Assembly (NCBI RefSeq): GCF_025369935.1
Contig: NZ_CP104467.1
Span: 3,169,001 to 3,233,000 of the forward strand
Origin: Paenibacillus andongensis
GTDB taxonomy: Bacteria; Bacillota; Bacilli; Paenibacillales; NBRC-103111
Length of the DNA stretch: 64,000 nt
Direction: 5' to 3'
The position numbers were made by a program, and so were the translations under genes. Shown one piece after another: positions 7,652 to 15,498 of the stretch; the first letter of the stretch is position 1; each line of letters starts with the position of its first letter. The notes beneath the pieces are model-generated. The model saw only the letters and a list, made by a program, of their open reading frames with translations. It was not told where the DNA came from and made no database searches.

Positions 7652-10600
7652 ATGGTGCAAACAGTAGATTCAAATCAGAATATTAACTACTTTTTAGATG
7701 AACATACAGGTCAGATTACGATCGCAGGGCAGCTTGCCACTATTAGGGATATTGCCTTTTTGAGTTACGCGCTTATCCAGCGTGGTGAGGCGGAGCTTAC
7801 ATTACCTGTACTGCGATTGATGAACAGCGATCCATTTAAGGGAGAGTTGAAGCTAACGGATGAGGCGCTCCGGATGTGGGCTTTCGGTGAATATCTCAAG
7901 GTAACGGAAGATCAGGATTTCAAATTGGAGATAGAAGGGATTATCGAGGAAACCACCTTGCTTCTTGATAGCAATTGGCAGAAACCGCAGCCTCATTGGC
8001 TGCAGCACGGGAACGAGGGCATTTATTTGAGCCATTTGGCGATGTACTTCGCTGCGGTTCAAGCGAATATTCAGAACGGAATTGGCGAGCGAGGTGTGCG
8101 TTTACTGAAGGCGATTCGTGAGCTTGTCTTTGCGAGCTTCATTAAAGAGGGCCGAGTTGTTAGCGAATTAGGTGATACAGCGATTCATGGGGATATCCTC
8201 ACAGCGGCGATTCCTTTCGGAATGTTGGGTATTGAAGACCGTATCCTGATCGAAGCCTTGTATAAACTGGAAGAAACACTTGTAAGTAAAGGTGTAAGAT
8301 TCAAAGTTGGCGACACCTTTTATGGAGGCTGTGAGCGAGCTGACCTGACCTGCCTGTTGGCATGGTACTACGCTAAAAAAGGGGACACGGTCAGGGCGAA
8401 AGAGTTGCTCGCTCATGTGGAGACGCTTCAGAACGAAGATTCGAAGCTGTATGAGGTAGACGCTTCTACAGCCAAAGAGCCATTACTGCTTGCTTATTGG
8501 CGTGAACATGCAGGGGAACCGCCTGTCAGTACATGGGGGGGCGTACTGTTGGAGCTTGCACAGGCTGCACTTGTTTCAGGTGATGTCCGTAGTGAAAGCT
8601 TGGACAGCATCGCTCTGGTGCATCAACCGACGGGTTACGATGACCCTTACGTCATCCTGCCTTACGAGCGGTTTCCCCGTCATCCCGAAGCTGGGGATTC
8701 GGTGCTTGTACGCCTCCTGACTCAGCCTTTTCAGGCGAGTCAGGTCGTGACCGTGCAGGCCGTCGTTAATGGCATTCCGGCGGCCGAAGCCGTGACCGCC
8801 GTCATGAAAGTAACGGACGGCGGGGAAAAGGTCTGGGAAGCGCAGCTGGGCCCTTACCTCGCAGGTGACGAGGTCAGCTATGCTTTTGCGCTTCAGAGCG
8901 GAAGCAAGTCGCTGCGCTCAGCGACTTACCGCTTTCAAGTGCGGGCATGGACGGCGCTGGAGCGCGTCCATGGGCTGTATGAGACGACGGATGGCTTCGT
9001 CGTCGAATTGGCTTACGGTGCGGAGGACACCCGCACCGCACAGCTGTCTTTCCGCGCCGATGAGAGCGGTGCGATCAAGCTGACGTTCGCCACCGATGGC
9101 GGCGAACTTATGCAAGGCGCGCCGGCGCAGCGGGCGGCGCTGGCTGTTGGACGCGCACGGCTGGAAGCCGAGGTGCGCGGAGGCAAGCTTGCGCTCGCGC
9201 TGCGCAGCACGGAGGGTGTGCTGATGGAGGGCTTCGCCGCTGAAGGGAAGCCGCTCATTGAAGTGTTGACTGACGACTCTAACACGCTCCATAAGCTTCG
9301 CTTGAACTTGAAAACGAAGCCGGAGCATCGCTGGTTCGGCATGGGAGAACGCTTTTCCCATTATGAATATTCGGGTCATGAAGTCGATCAGTATGTGTAC
9401 AATCAGTACCGGGATCAAGGACTGAAGACTTACATGCCGGTTCCTTTTGCCCTATCCTCCGGGGGGTATGCGATCTTCGTGGATACGGCGCTTTATTCGA
9501 CCTTCCGCTTTCATACGCGATTATCTGATCTTGTTGAAGTGGAAGCGGATGTGTCTCCGTCAAACCAACAGCTGATCGCGTATTTATTTGCGGAGGAGCC
9601 GCTCGCGATGGTCGGACAGTTCACCCGTCTATCGGGCAAGCCTGTATTGCCGCCGAAGTGGTCGTTTGGACCTTGGATGTCCAGCAATAACTGGGATTCT
9701 CAGGCAGAGGTTTTGAAACAGGCTGAATTAACAGCGAAGTATCAGATCCCGTCCACCGTGCTTGTTATTGAGCAATGGAGTGACGAGGCGACGTTCTATA
9801 TTTTTAACGATGCGCAGTACAATGTCAAAGACGGTAACCAACCATTTCGCTATGATGAGTTCCAGTTCCCGGAGTGGGGCCGTTGGCCGAATCCGAAGGG
9901 GATGGTCGAAGAACTGCATGAGCAGGGGTTGAAAGTGCTGTTATGGCAAATCCCCATTCATAAACATATGTATGGCGTGGCTCACGGTCAGCGCGATCAG
10001 GATGAAATTACACTGTTAGAGCAAAGTTACTGTGTGAAAACGGCGGACGGGGAGCCGTACACATTGCCTTATAACTGGTTTAAAGATTGTCATATTATTG
10101 ACTTTACGAACCCGGAAGCGGCGAAATGGTGGTTTAATAAGCGCCAATACCTCGCAGATGAGATTGGTGTGGATGGCTTCAAAACAGATGGCGGCGAATT
10201 CGTCTTTGGTCACGATCTGCAGTTCTATGACGGCTCTACAGGCCGTGAAATGCGCAATTTATATCCGAATTTGTATGTGGGCAGTTATTACGATTTCATC
10301 CAGCAGTATGCCAAAGATGGAGGCATTACCTTTAGTAGGGCGGGCTACACGGGAGCGCAGCAGTACCCGATGCACTGGGCTGGCGACGAGCGTTCGACCT
10401 TCCAAGCCTTCCGCTCTTCGATGATTGCCGGGTTATCCAGCAGTATGTCAGGCATCCCCTTCTGGGGTTGGGATCTGGGTGGCTTTCATGGGGACATTCC
10501 GACAGCGGAGCTGTTTATAAGATCCACCCAAATGGCCGCTTTTTGCCCAGTGATGCAGTATCATGCCGAAACGAAAGGCGAGTTCAATCAAGACAGAACG

Positions 10601-11368
10601 CCGTGGAACATTGCGGAACGAACGGGACAGCCGCTAGTCATCGATTTATATAAAAGGTACGCAGACATTCGGATGAACCTTTTGCCTTACATCTATGATC
10701 AAGCGATTCGTACCAGCCGAACGGGGCTGCCTATGATGCGTGCGATGTCGCTTCAATTCCCTGCTGATCCACATTGCACCGAAATGATTAGTGAGTACAT
10801 GTTCGGAGAAAGCTTGCTGGTCGCTCCTGTTACGGAGGAGGGTCATGGGGCTAAAGAGATTTATTTCCCGGTAGGGTCATGGTTATCTTTGTTCGATCAA
10901 GATGAGGTCCAAGGTCCTTGCTTGATGAAAGTTGCTGCACCTTTGGAAAATATCCCTGTTTATCAGAAACAGGATAGTGTCATTGCGCTCAATCTGGCAG
11001 AGAATTATTCACTTGGCGATCATGTGGGCAATCGAGTGAACGGCTATGAGCATTTGTGTTTCCGTGTTTATGTTGTGGGTGAGCTGAAGGCAGAGTTTGA
11101 GGATGACCTAGGCAATCAAGTGACAATTAAAGCAAAAAGAGCTAACGCTCAGATCCATTTGCAGTGGTCAGGCTGTCTTAGTCATAATCAATCCATAACC
11201 TTTATTTTACATCAACCAGATGGTGTATCTATCGTTTCAAATTCAGAAGCAGAACTTTCACCAGTCGATCATGTGGAACAACTGCTTCCGGGTCATTTTA
11301 TGATTAGTCAAAAGAATCTGCTCATTACTGTCCAGGAATCGGCAGGAAGTCTGGTGATAGCGCAGTGA
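7652..11368 (+). CDS. Cytosolic GH15-like/GH31 fusion, candidate cycloalternan-degrading alpha-glucosidase
   Basis: The start is ATG at 7652 behind a perfect AGGAGG, giving 1238 residues and no signal peptide. Residues 1-300 resemble a GH15 (alpha/alpha)6 barrel, aligning with the GH15 protein at 46394 (AIPFG, FYGGCE, LLAWYYAKKGD), but both catalytic Glu motifs are lost. Residues about 325-435 are a beta-domain like that at the CtsY N-terminus. The rest is a GH31 enzyme: putative nucleophile Asp846 (FKTDGGE) and acid/base Asp912 (AGDE). In Listeria a GH31 cycloalternan-degrading enzyme partners the ring-forming enzyme, and the same role is inferred here. Bases 8690-9250 are markedly richer in G+C than the flanks. 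The stop overlaps the next start (GTGA). Confidence 0.85.
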   Translation: MVQTVDSNQNINYFLDEHTGQITIAGQLATIRDIAFLSYALIQRGEAELTLPVLRLMNSDPFKGELKLTDEALRMWAFGEYLKVTEDQDFKLEIEGIIEETTLLLDSNWQKPQPHWLQHGNEGIYLSHLAMYFAAVQANIQNGIGERGVRLLKAIRELVFASFIKEGRVVSELGDTAIHGDILTAAIPFGMLGIEDRILIEALYKLEETLVSKGVRFKVGDTFYGGCERADLTCLLAWYYAKKGDTVRAKELLAHVETLQNEDSKLYEVDASTAKEPLLLAYWREHAGEPPVSTWGGVLLELAQAALVSGDVRSESLDSIALVHQPTGYDDPYVILPYERFPRHPEAGDSVLVRLLTQPFQASQVVTVQAVVNGIPAAEAVTAVMKVTDGGEKVWEAQLGPYLAGDEVSYAFALQSGSKSLRSATYRFQVRAWTALERVHGLYETTDGFVVELAYGAEDTRTAQLSFRADESGAIKLTFATDGGELMQGAPAQRAALAVGRARLEAEVRGGKLALALRSTEGVLMEGFAAEGKPLIEVLTDDSNTLHKLRLNLKTKPEHRWFGMGERFSHYEYSGHEVDQYVYNQYRDQGLKTYMPVPFALSSGGYAIFVDTALYSTFRFHTRLSDLVEVEADVSPSNQQLIAYLFAEEPLAMVGQFTRLSGKPVLPPKWSFGPWMSSNNWDSQAEVLKQAELTAKYQIPSTVLVIEQWSDEATFYIFNDAQYNVKDGNQPFRYDEFQFPEWGRWPNPKGMVEELHEQGLKVLLWQIPIHKHMYGVAHGQRDQDEITLLEQSYCVKTADGEPYTLPYNWFKDCHIIDFTNPEAAKWWFNKRQYLADEIGVDGFKTDGGEFVFGHDLQFYDGSTGREMRNLYPNLYVGSYYDFIQQYAKDGGITFSRAGYTGAQQYPMHWAGDERSTFQAFRSSMIAGLSSSMSGIPFWGWDLGGFHGDIPTAELFIRSTQMAAFCPVMQYHAETKGEFNQDRTPWNIAERTGQPLVIDLYKRYADIRMNLLPYIYDQAIRTSRTGLPMMRAMSLQFPADPHCTEMISEYMFGESLLVAPVTEEGHGAKEIYFPVGSWLSLFDQDEVQGPCLMKVAAPLENIPVYQKQDSVIALNLAENYSLGDHVGNRVNGYEHLCFRVYVVGELKAEFEDDLGNQVTIKAKRANAQIHLQWSGCLSHNQSITFILHQPDGVSIVSNSEAELSPVDHVEQLLPGHFMISQKNLLITVQESAGSLVIAQ

Positions 11369-11991
11369 TTTTGTTCGGGTTCCCTCACTGTGGAGATCAC
11401 ACAAAGTCGTACCTTACTTGGAGCAGAGGATTACCCGCTCGTGTTAGGTTCCAACGTATTGAACTGAGTCAAGCCCGATTATCCATGCGCGAGGTTTCTT
11501 CTGATCTATGGGAGCATGCTTTGAACGAGACCTGTCAGCACGTCAAGCAGCAGGTGATGCCTGGTGAAGAATATGTGTTTATCGGCCATTGCTGGGGCAG
11601 CTTGCTTGCCTTTGAAGCCAGTCATCGCTTGAAAGCAGAAGGCATTGCGGAGCCACGTCACTTATTTCTATCCGGCTGCAGCGCACCGCACCTTCTCAGG
11701 CCTCGCGGTGGGCTGAATGGCATGCAGGGGGATGCATCTGAGATTGGCTGCCAGCCAGTGGAGGTATATCGTGCTCAGGTCAATCGTGAGCCGCTTCGTG
11801 CTAGATTCAGTGTTTTTACAGGTAAGAAGGATGAACATGCGCTTGTTGACCATTTGTCAGAGTGGAGCCGTTATACCGCGAAAATATGCGACGTGCACGT
11901 TTGCGAAGGGGATCATCATTACTGGCAATCGGATTCAAACAAATGGCTTCAGCTCGCACAGACGATTGTAGAAAGGGAATATCTAATGTAA
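11365..11991 (+). CDS. Alpha/beta-hydrolase of type II thioesterase type, Cys nucleophile
   Basis: A 208-residue protein resembling type II thioesterases (GrsT/SrfAD-like): an N-terminal LFGFPHCGD loop, the nucleophile elbow FIGHCWGS, LFLSGCSAPH, a likely Asp in FTGKKDEH and a likely His in GDHHYW. The elbow has Cys where the family has Ser. It starts with GTG overlapping the stop of the GH31 fusion gene by four bases, so it is translationally coupled to sugar metabolism rather than to a peptide or polyketide synthetase; none is in the window. It is somewhat shorter than usual (about 230-250 residues). A sugar-ester or acyl hydrolase role is possible. The real function is unknown. Confidence 0.75.
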   Translation: MILFGFPHCGDHTKSYLTWSRGLPARVRFQRIELSQARLSMREVSSDLWEHALNETCQHVKQQVMPGEEYVFIGHCWGSLLAFEASHRLKAEGIAEPRHLFLSGCSAPHLLRPRGGLNGMQGDASEIGCQPVEVYRAQVNREPLRARFSVFTGKKDEHALVDHLSEWSRYTAKICDVHVCEGDHHYWQSDSNKWLQLAQTIVEREYLM

Positions 11992-11997
11992 GTAAAC

Positions 11998-12030
11998 GGC
12001 GGTCGCAATTGGTTTGGATCTGCGACCGCC
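11998..12030 (+). terminator. Stem-loop after the thioesterase gene
   Basis: A perfect 10-bp GC-rich stem (GGCGGTCGCA with TGCGACCGCC, loop 13) lies just after the stop. There is no T-run after it, so it may be an mRNA 3'-end stabiliser or a weak terminator separating the transport/degradation genes from ctsY. Confidence 0.5.
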
Positions 12031-12160
12031 TATAATTGAAAGGGGGGATGCTTGGAACAGCGCATATATGGCGAGGAATAACGGTTGTGAGCCTCAAGTC
12101 ATTAGCCTCTTAGTCATTCGTGTTTAGCAAACAAATTTCGGTACGAAAGGGGAAACGTTT

Positions 12161-15100
12161 ATGTATGTAAGGAAGTTATCCGTACCATTCCGATTTTCTC
12201 TCTCTTTTTTGCTCTGTTTCTGTCTCTTCGTCCCCCCTATTTATGCCATTGATGGTGTTCACCATGCACCCTACGGAATCGATGATCTGTACGAGATTCA
12301 AGCGACGGAGCGGAGTCCGAGAGATCCCGTTGCAGGCGACACCGTGTATATCAAAATAACAACGTGGCCCATTGAACCTGGACAAACGGCTTGGGTTACC
12401 TGGACGAAAAATGGTGTCAATCAAGCTGCTGTCGGAGCAGCTTATAAATACAACAGCGGGAACAACACTTACTGGGAAGCGAACCTTGGCACTTTTGCAA
12501 AAGGGGATGTGATCAGTTATACCGTTCATGGCAACAAGGATGGCGCGAATGAGAAGACTATCGGCCCTTTTACTTTTACAGTAACGGGATGGGAATCCGT
12601 AAGCAGTATTAGCTCCATCACGAATAACACGAACCGTGTTGTGCTGAATGCAGTGCCGAATACAGGTACATTAACGCCGAAGATCAACCTGTCCTTTACA
12701 GCGGATGATGTGCTCCGTGTTCAGGTTTCTCCAACGGGAACAGGTACGTTAAGCAGTGGACTTAGTAATTATACGGTATCGGATACTTCCTCAACCACTT
12801 GGCTTACAACCTCCAAGTTGAAGGTGAAGGTGGATAAGAATCCTTTCAAACTTAGTGTGTATAAGTCTGATGGAACGACGTTGATCGCCAGTCAATATGA
12901 CAGCACCACGAATCGCAACATTGCCTGGTTAACCAATGGCAGTACCATCATCAACAAGGTAGAAGATCATTTTTATTCGCCGGCTTCAGAGGAATTTTTT
13001 GGCTTTGGCGAGCATTACAACAACTTCCGTAAACGCGGAAATGATGTAGACACCTATGTGTTCAATCAGTATAAAAATCAAAATGACCGAACCTACATGG
13101 CAATTCCTTTTATGCTTAACAGCAGCGGATATGGTATCTTCGTAAATTCCACGTATTATTCCAAATTCCGGTTGGCAACTGAACGTACCGATATGTTCAG
13201 CTTTACGGCTGATACAGGGGGTAGTGCTGCCTCAACGCTGGATTATTATTTCATTTACGGAAATGATTTGAAAAATGTGGTGAGTAACTACACTAACATT
13301 ACCGGTAAGCCAACAGCGCTGCCGAAATGGGCTTTCGGGTTATGGATGTCAGCTAACGAGTGGGATCGTCAAACCAAAGTGAATACAGCCATTAATAACG
13401 CGAATACCAACAATATTCCGGCAACGGCAGTTGTGCTTGAACAGTGGAGCGATGAGAATACGTTTTACATTTTCAATGACGCTACCTATACCCCAAAAAC
13501 GGGCAGCGCTGCGCATGCCTATACCGATTTTACTTTCCCGACAACAGGGAGATGGACGGATCCAAAAGCGATGGCCGACAATGTGCATAACAATGGGATG
13601 AAGTTGGTGCTCTGGCAGGTCCCGATTCAGAAATGGACTTCAACGCCTTATACCCAGAAAGATAATGATGAAGCCTATATGACAGCTCAGAATTATGCCG
13701 TTGGCAACGGTAGTGGAGGCGAGTATCGGATACCTTCAGGACAGTGGTTCGAGAACAGTTTGCTGCTTGAATTTACGAATGCGGCCGCCAAAAACTGGTG
13801 GATGTCTAAACGCGCTTATCTGTTTGATGGCGTGGGTATTGACGGCTTCAAAACAGACGGCGGTGAAATGGTATGGGGCCGCTCAAATACCTTCGCAAGC
13901 GGTAAGAAGGGCGATGAAATGCGCAATCAATACCCAAATGAGTATGTGAAAGCTTATAACGAGTATGCGCGCTCGAAGAAAGCCGATGCGGTCTCTTTCA
14001 GTCGTTCTGGTACACAAGGGGCACAGGCGAATCAGATTTTCTGGTCCGGTGACCAGGAGTCGACGTTTGGTGCTTTTCAACAAGCTGTAAATGCAGGGCT
14101 CACAGCAAGTATGTCTGGCGTTCCTTATTGGAGCTGGGATATGGCAGGCTTCACAGGTACTTATCCAACGGCGGAGTTGTACAAACGAGCTACCGAAATG
14201 GCCGCTTTTGCACCGGTTATGCAGTTTCATTCCGAGTCTAACGGCAGCTCCGGCATTAACGAGGAACGCTCGCCGTGGAACGCGCAGGCGCGTACGGGCG
14301 ACAATACGATCATCAGCCATTTTGCCAAATATACGAATACACGCATGAATTTACTGCCTTACATTTATAGCGAGGCAAAGAAAGCAAGTGATACGGGCAT
14401 TCCAATGATGCGTGCTATGGCGCTTGAATATGGGGCGAACACGAACACCTACGGTTTGACGCAGCAGTATATGTTCGGGGGTAATTTGCTCGTTGCTCCT
14501 GTCATGAATCAGGGAGAAACCAACAAGAGTATTTATCTCCCGCAGGGGGATTGGATCGATTTCTGGTTTGGTGCTCAGCGTCCTGGCGGTCGAACAATCA
14601 GCTACAATGCCGGCATCGATGATCTACCGGTTTTTGTGAAGTCCGGCAGCATTCTTCCGTTGAATTTAAACGCGCAATATCAGGTGGGTGGGACCATTGG
14701 CAACAGCTTGACGAGCTACACCAATCTTGCATTCCGCATTTACCCGCTAGGGACAACAACGTATGACTGGAATGATGATATCGGCGGTTCGGTGAAAACC
14801 ATAACATCATCTGAGCAATATGGGTTGAATAAAGAAACAGTCACTGTTCCAGCGATTAATTCTACGAAGACGTTGCAAGTGTTTACGACTAAGCCTTCCT
14901 CTGTAACGGTAGGTGGTTCTTCGATGACAGAGTATAGCACATTAACTGCCTTAACCGGAGCATCGACAGGCTGGTACTACGACAAGGTACAGAAATTTAC
15001 TTACGTCAAGCTTGCCTCGAGTGCATCTGCACAATCCGTTGTGCTAGATGGCGTCAACAAGGTGGAATATGAGGCTGAATTCGGCACGCAAAGCGGTGTT

Positions 15101-15442
15101 TCTACGAACACGAACCATACGGGTTATGCAGGTACTGGGTTTGTGGACGGCTTTGAGACCCTTGGAGACAATGTTACTTTTGATGTTTCTGTCAAAACAG
15201 CAGGTACGTTTGCGATGAAGGTTCGGTATTCCTCCGGTGCAGGCAATGGCTCAAGAGCCATCTATGTGAATAATACCAAAGTGACGGACCTTGCCTTACC
15301 GCAAACAACGAACTGGGATACATGGGGGACAGCTACCGTCAACGTCTCGCTGGGTGCAGGTCTTAATACGGTGAAAGTCAGCTATGATGGTACCAGTTCA
15401 CTCGGTATTAATCTTGATAACATCGCGATCGTAGAGCATTAA
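12161..15442 (+). CDS. ctsY: Secreted 3-alpha-isomaltosyltransferase (cycloalternan-forming), GH31 + CBM35
   Basis: The 1093-residue length and 29-residue signal peptide (ending PPIYA) are the values I recall for CtsY of Bacillus globisporus. The order is signal, N-terminal beta-domain (to about 140), GH31 beta-domain and barrel with putative nucleophile Asp566 (FKTDGGE) and acid/base Asp631 (WSGDQES), C-terminal beta-domains, and a CBM35-type module from about residue 967 (YEAEFG...GYAGTGFVDGF...NLDNIAIV). CtsY moves isomaltosyl units to O3 of glucose and closes the ring to cyclo-tetraglucose. The ATG follows AAAGGGGA. It is probably co-expressed with ctsZ 57 bases downstream. The GH31 assignment is firm and the enzyme identity strong, but specificity inside GH31 needs assay. 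Confidence 0.88.
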   Translation: MYVRKLSVPFRFSLSFLLCFCLFVPPIYAIDGVHHAPYGIDDLYEIQATERSPRDPVAGDTVYIKITTWPIEPGQTAWVTWTKNGVNQAAVGAAYKYNSGNNTYWEANLGTFAKGDVISYTVHGNKDGANEKTIGPFTFTVTGWESVSSISSITNNTNRVVLNAVPNTGTLTPKINLSFTADDVLRVQVSPTGTGTLSSGLSNYTVSDTSSTTWLTTSKLKVKVDKNPFKLSVYKSDGTTLIASQYDSTTNRNIAWLTNGSTIINKVEDHFYSPASEEFFGFGEHYNNFRKRGNDVDTYVFNQYKNQNDRTYMAIPFMLNSSGYGIFVNSTYYSKFRLATERTDMFSFTADTGGSAASTLDYYFIYGNDLKNVVSNYTNITGKPTALPKWAFGLWMSANEWDRQTKVNTAINNANTNNIPATAVVLEQWSDENTFYIFNDATYTPKTGSAAHAYTDFTFPTTGRWTDPKAMADNVHNNGMKLVLWQVPIQKWTSTPYTQKDNDEAYMTAQNYAVGNGSGGEYRIPSGQWFENSLLLEFTNAAAKNWWMSKRAYLFDGVGIDGFKTDGGEMVWGRSNTFASGKKGDEMRNQYPNEYVKAYNEYARSKKADAVSFSRSGTQGAQANQIFWSGDQESTFGAFQQAVNAGLTASMSGVPYWSWDMAGFTGTYPTAELYKRATEMAAFAPVMQFHSESNGSSGINEERSPWNAQARTGDNTIISHFAKYTNTRMNLLPYIYSEAKKASDTGIPMMRAMALEYGANTNTYGLTQQYMFGGNLLVAPVMNQGETNKSIYLPQGDWIDFWFGAQRPGGRTISYNAGIDDLPVFVKSGSILPLNLNAQYQVGGTIGNSLTSYTNLAFRIYPLGTTTYDWNDDIGGSVKTITSSEQYGLNKETVTVPAINSTKTLQVFTTKPSSVTVGGSSMTEYSTLTALTGASTGWYYDKVQKFTYVKLASSASAQSVVLDGVNKVEYEAEFGTQSGVSTNTNHTGYAGTGFVDGFETLGDNVTFDVSVKTAGTFAMKVRYSSGAGNGSRAIYVNNTKVTDLALPQTTNWDTWGTATVNVSLGAGLNTVKVSYDGTSSLGINLDNIAIVEH

Positions 15443-15449
15443 AAGCAAG

Positions 15450-15468
15450 GGGAGGGTACGTCCCTCCC
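15450..15468 (+). terminator. Hairpin between ctsY and ctsZ
   Basis: GGGAGGG and CCCTCCC pair around TACGT, followed by a moderately T-rich ATATTTTCT. As it lies between two genes of one pathway it may be a partial terminator or an mRNA-end stabiliser that sets unequal expression. Confidence 0.5.
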
Positions 15469-15498
15469 ATATTTTCTAATCGAAAGGGAGTATCATTG

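Noticed and set aside
8918..9418. Long minus-strand ORF inside the GH31 fusion gene
   Set aside because: It is a by-product of the high G+C stretch; the plus-strand frame has clear domains.
12085..12115. Operator from direct repeat AGTCATT upstream of ctsY
   Set aside because: Two seven-base matches in A+T-rich DNA with no symmetry and no match to the operators at 3238 and 3324.
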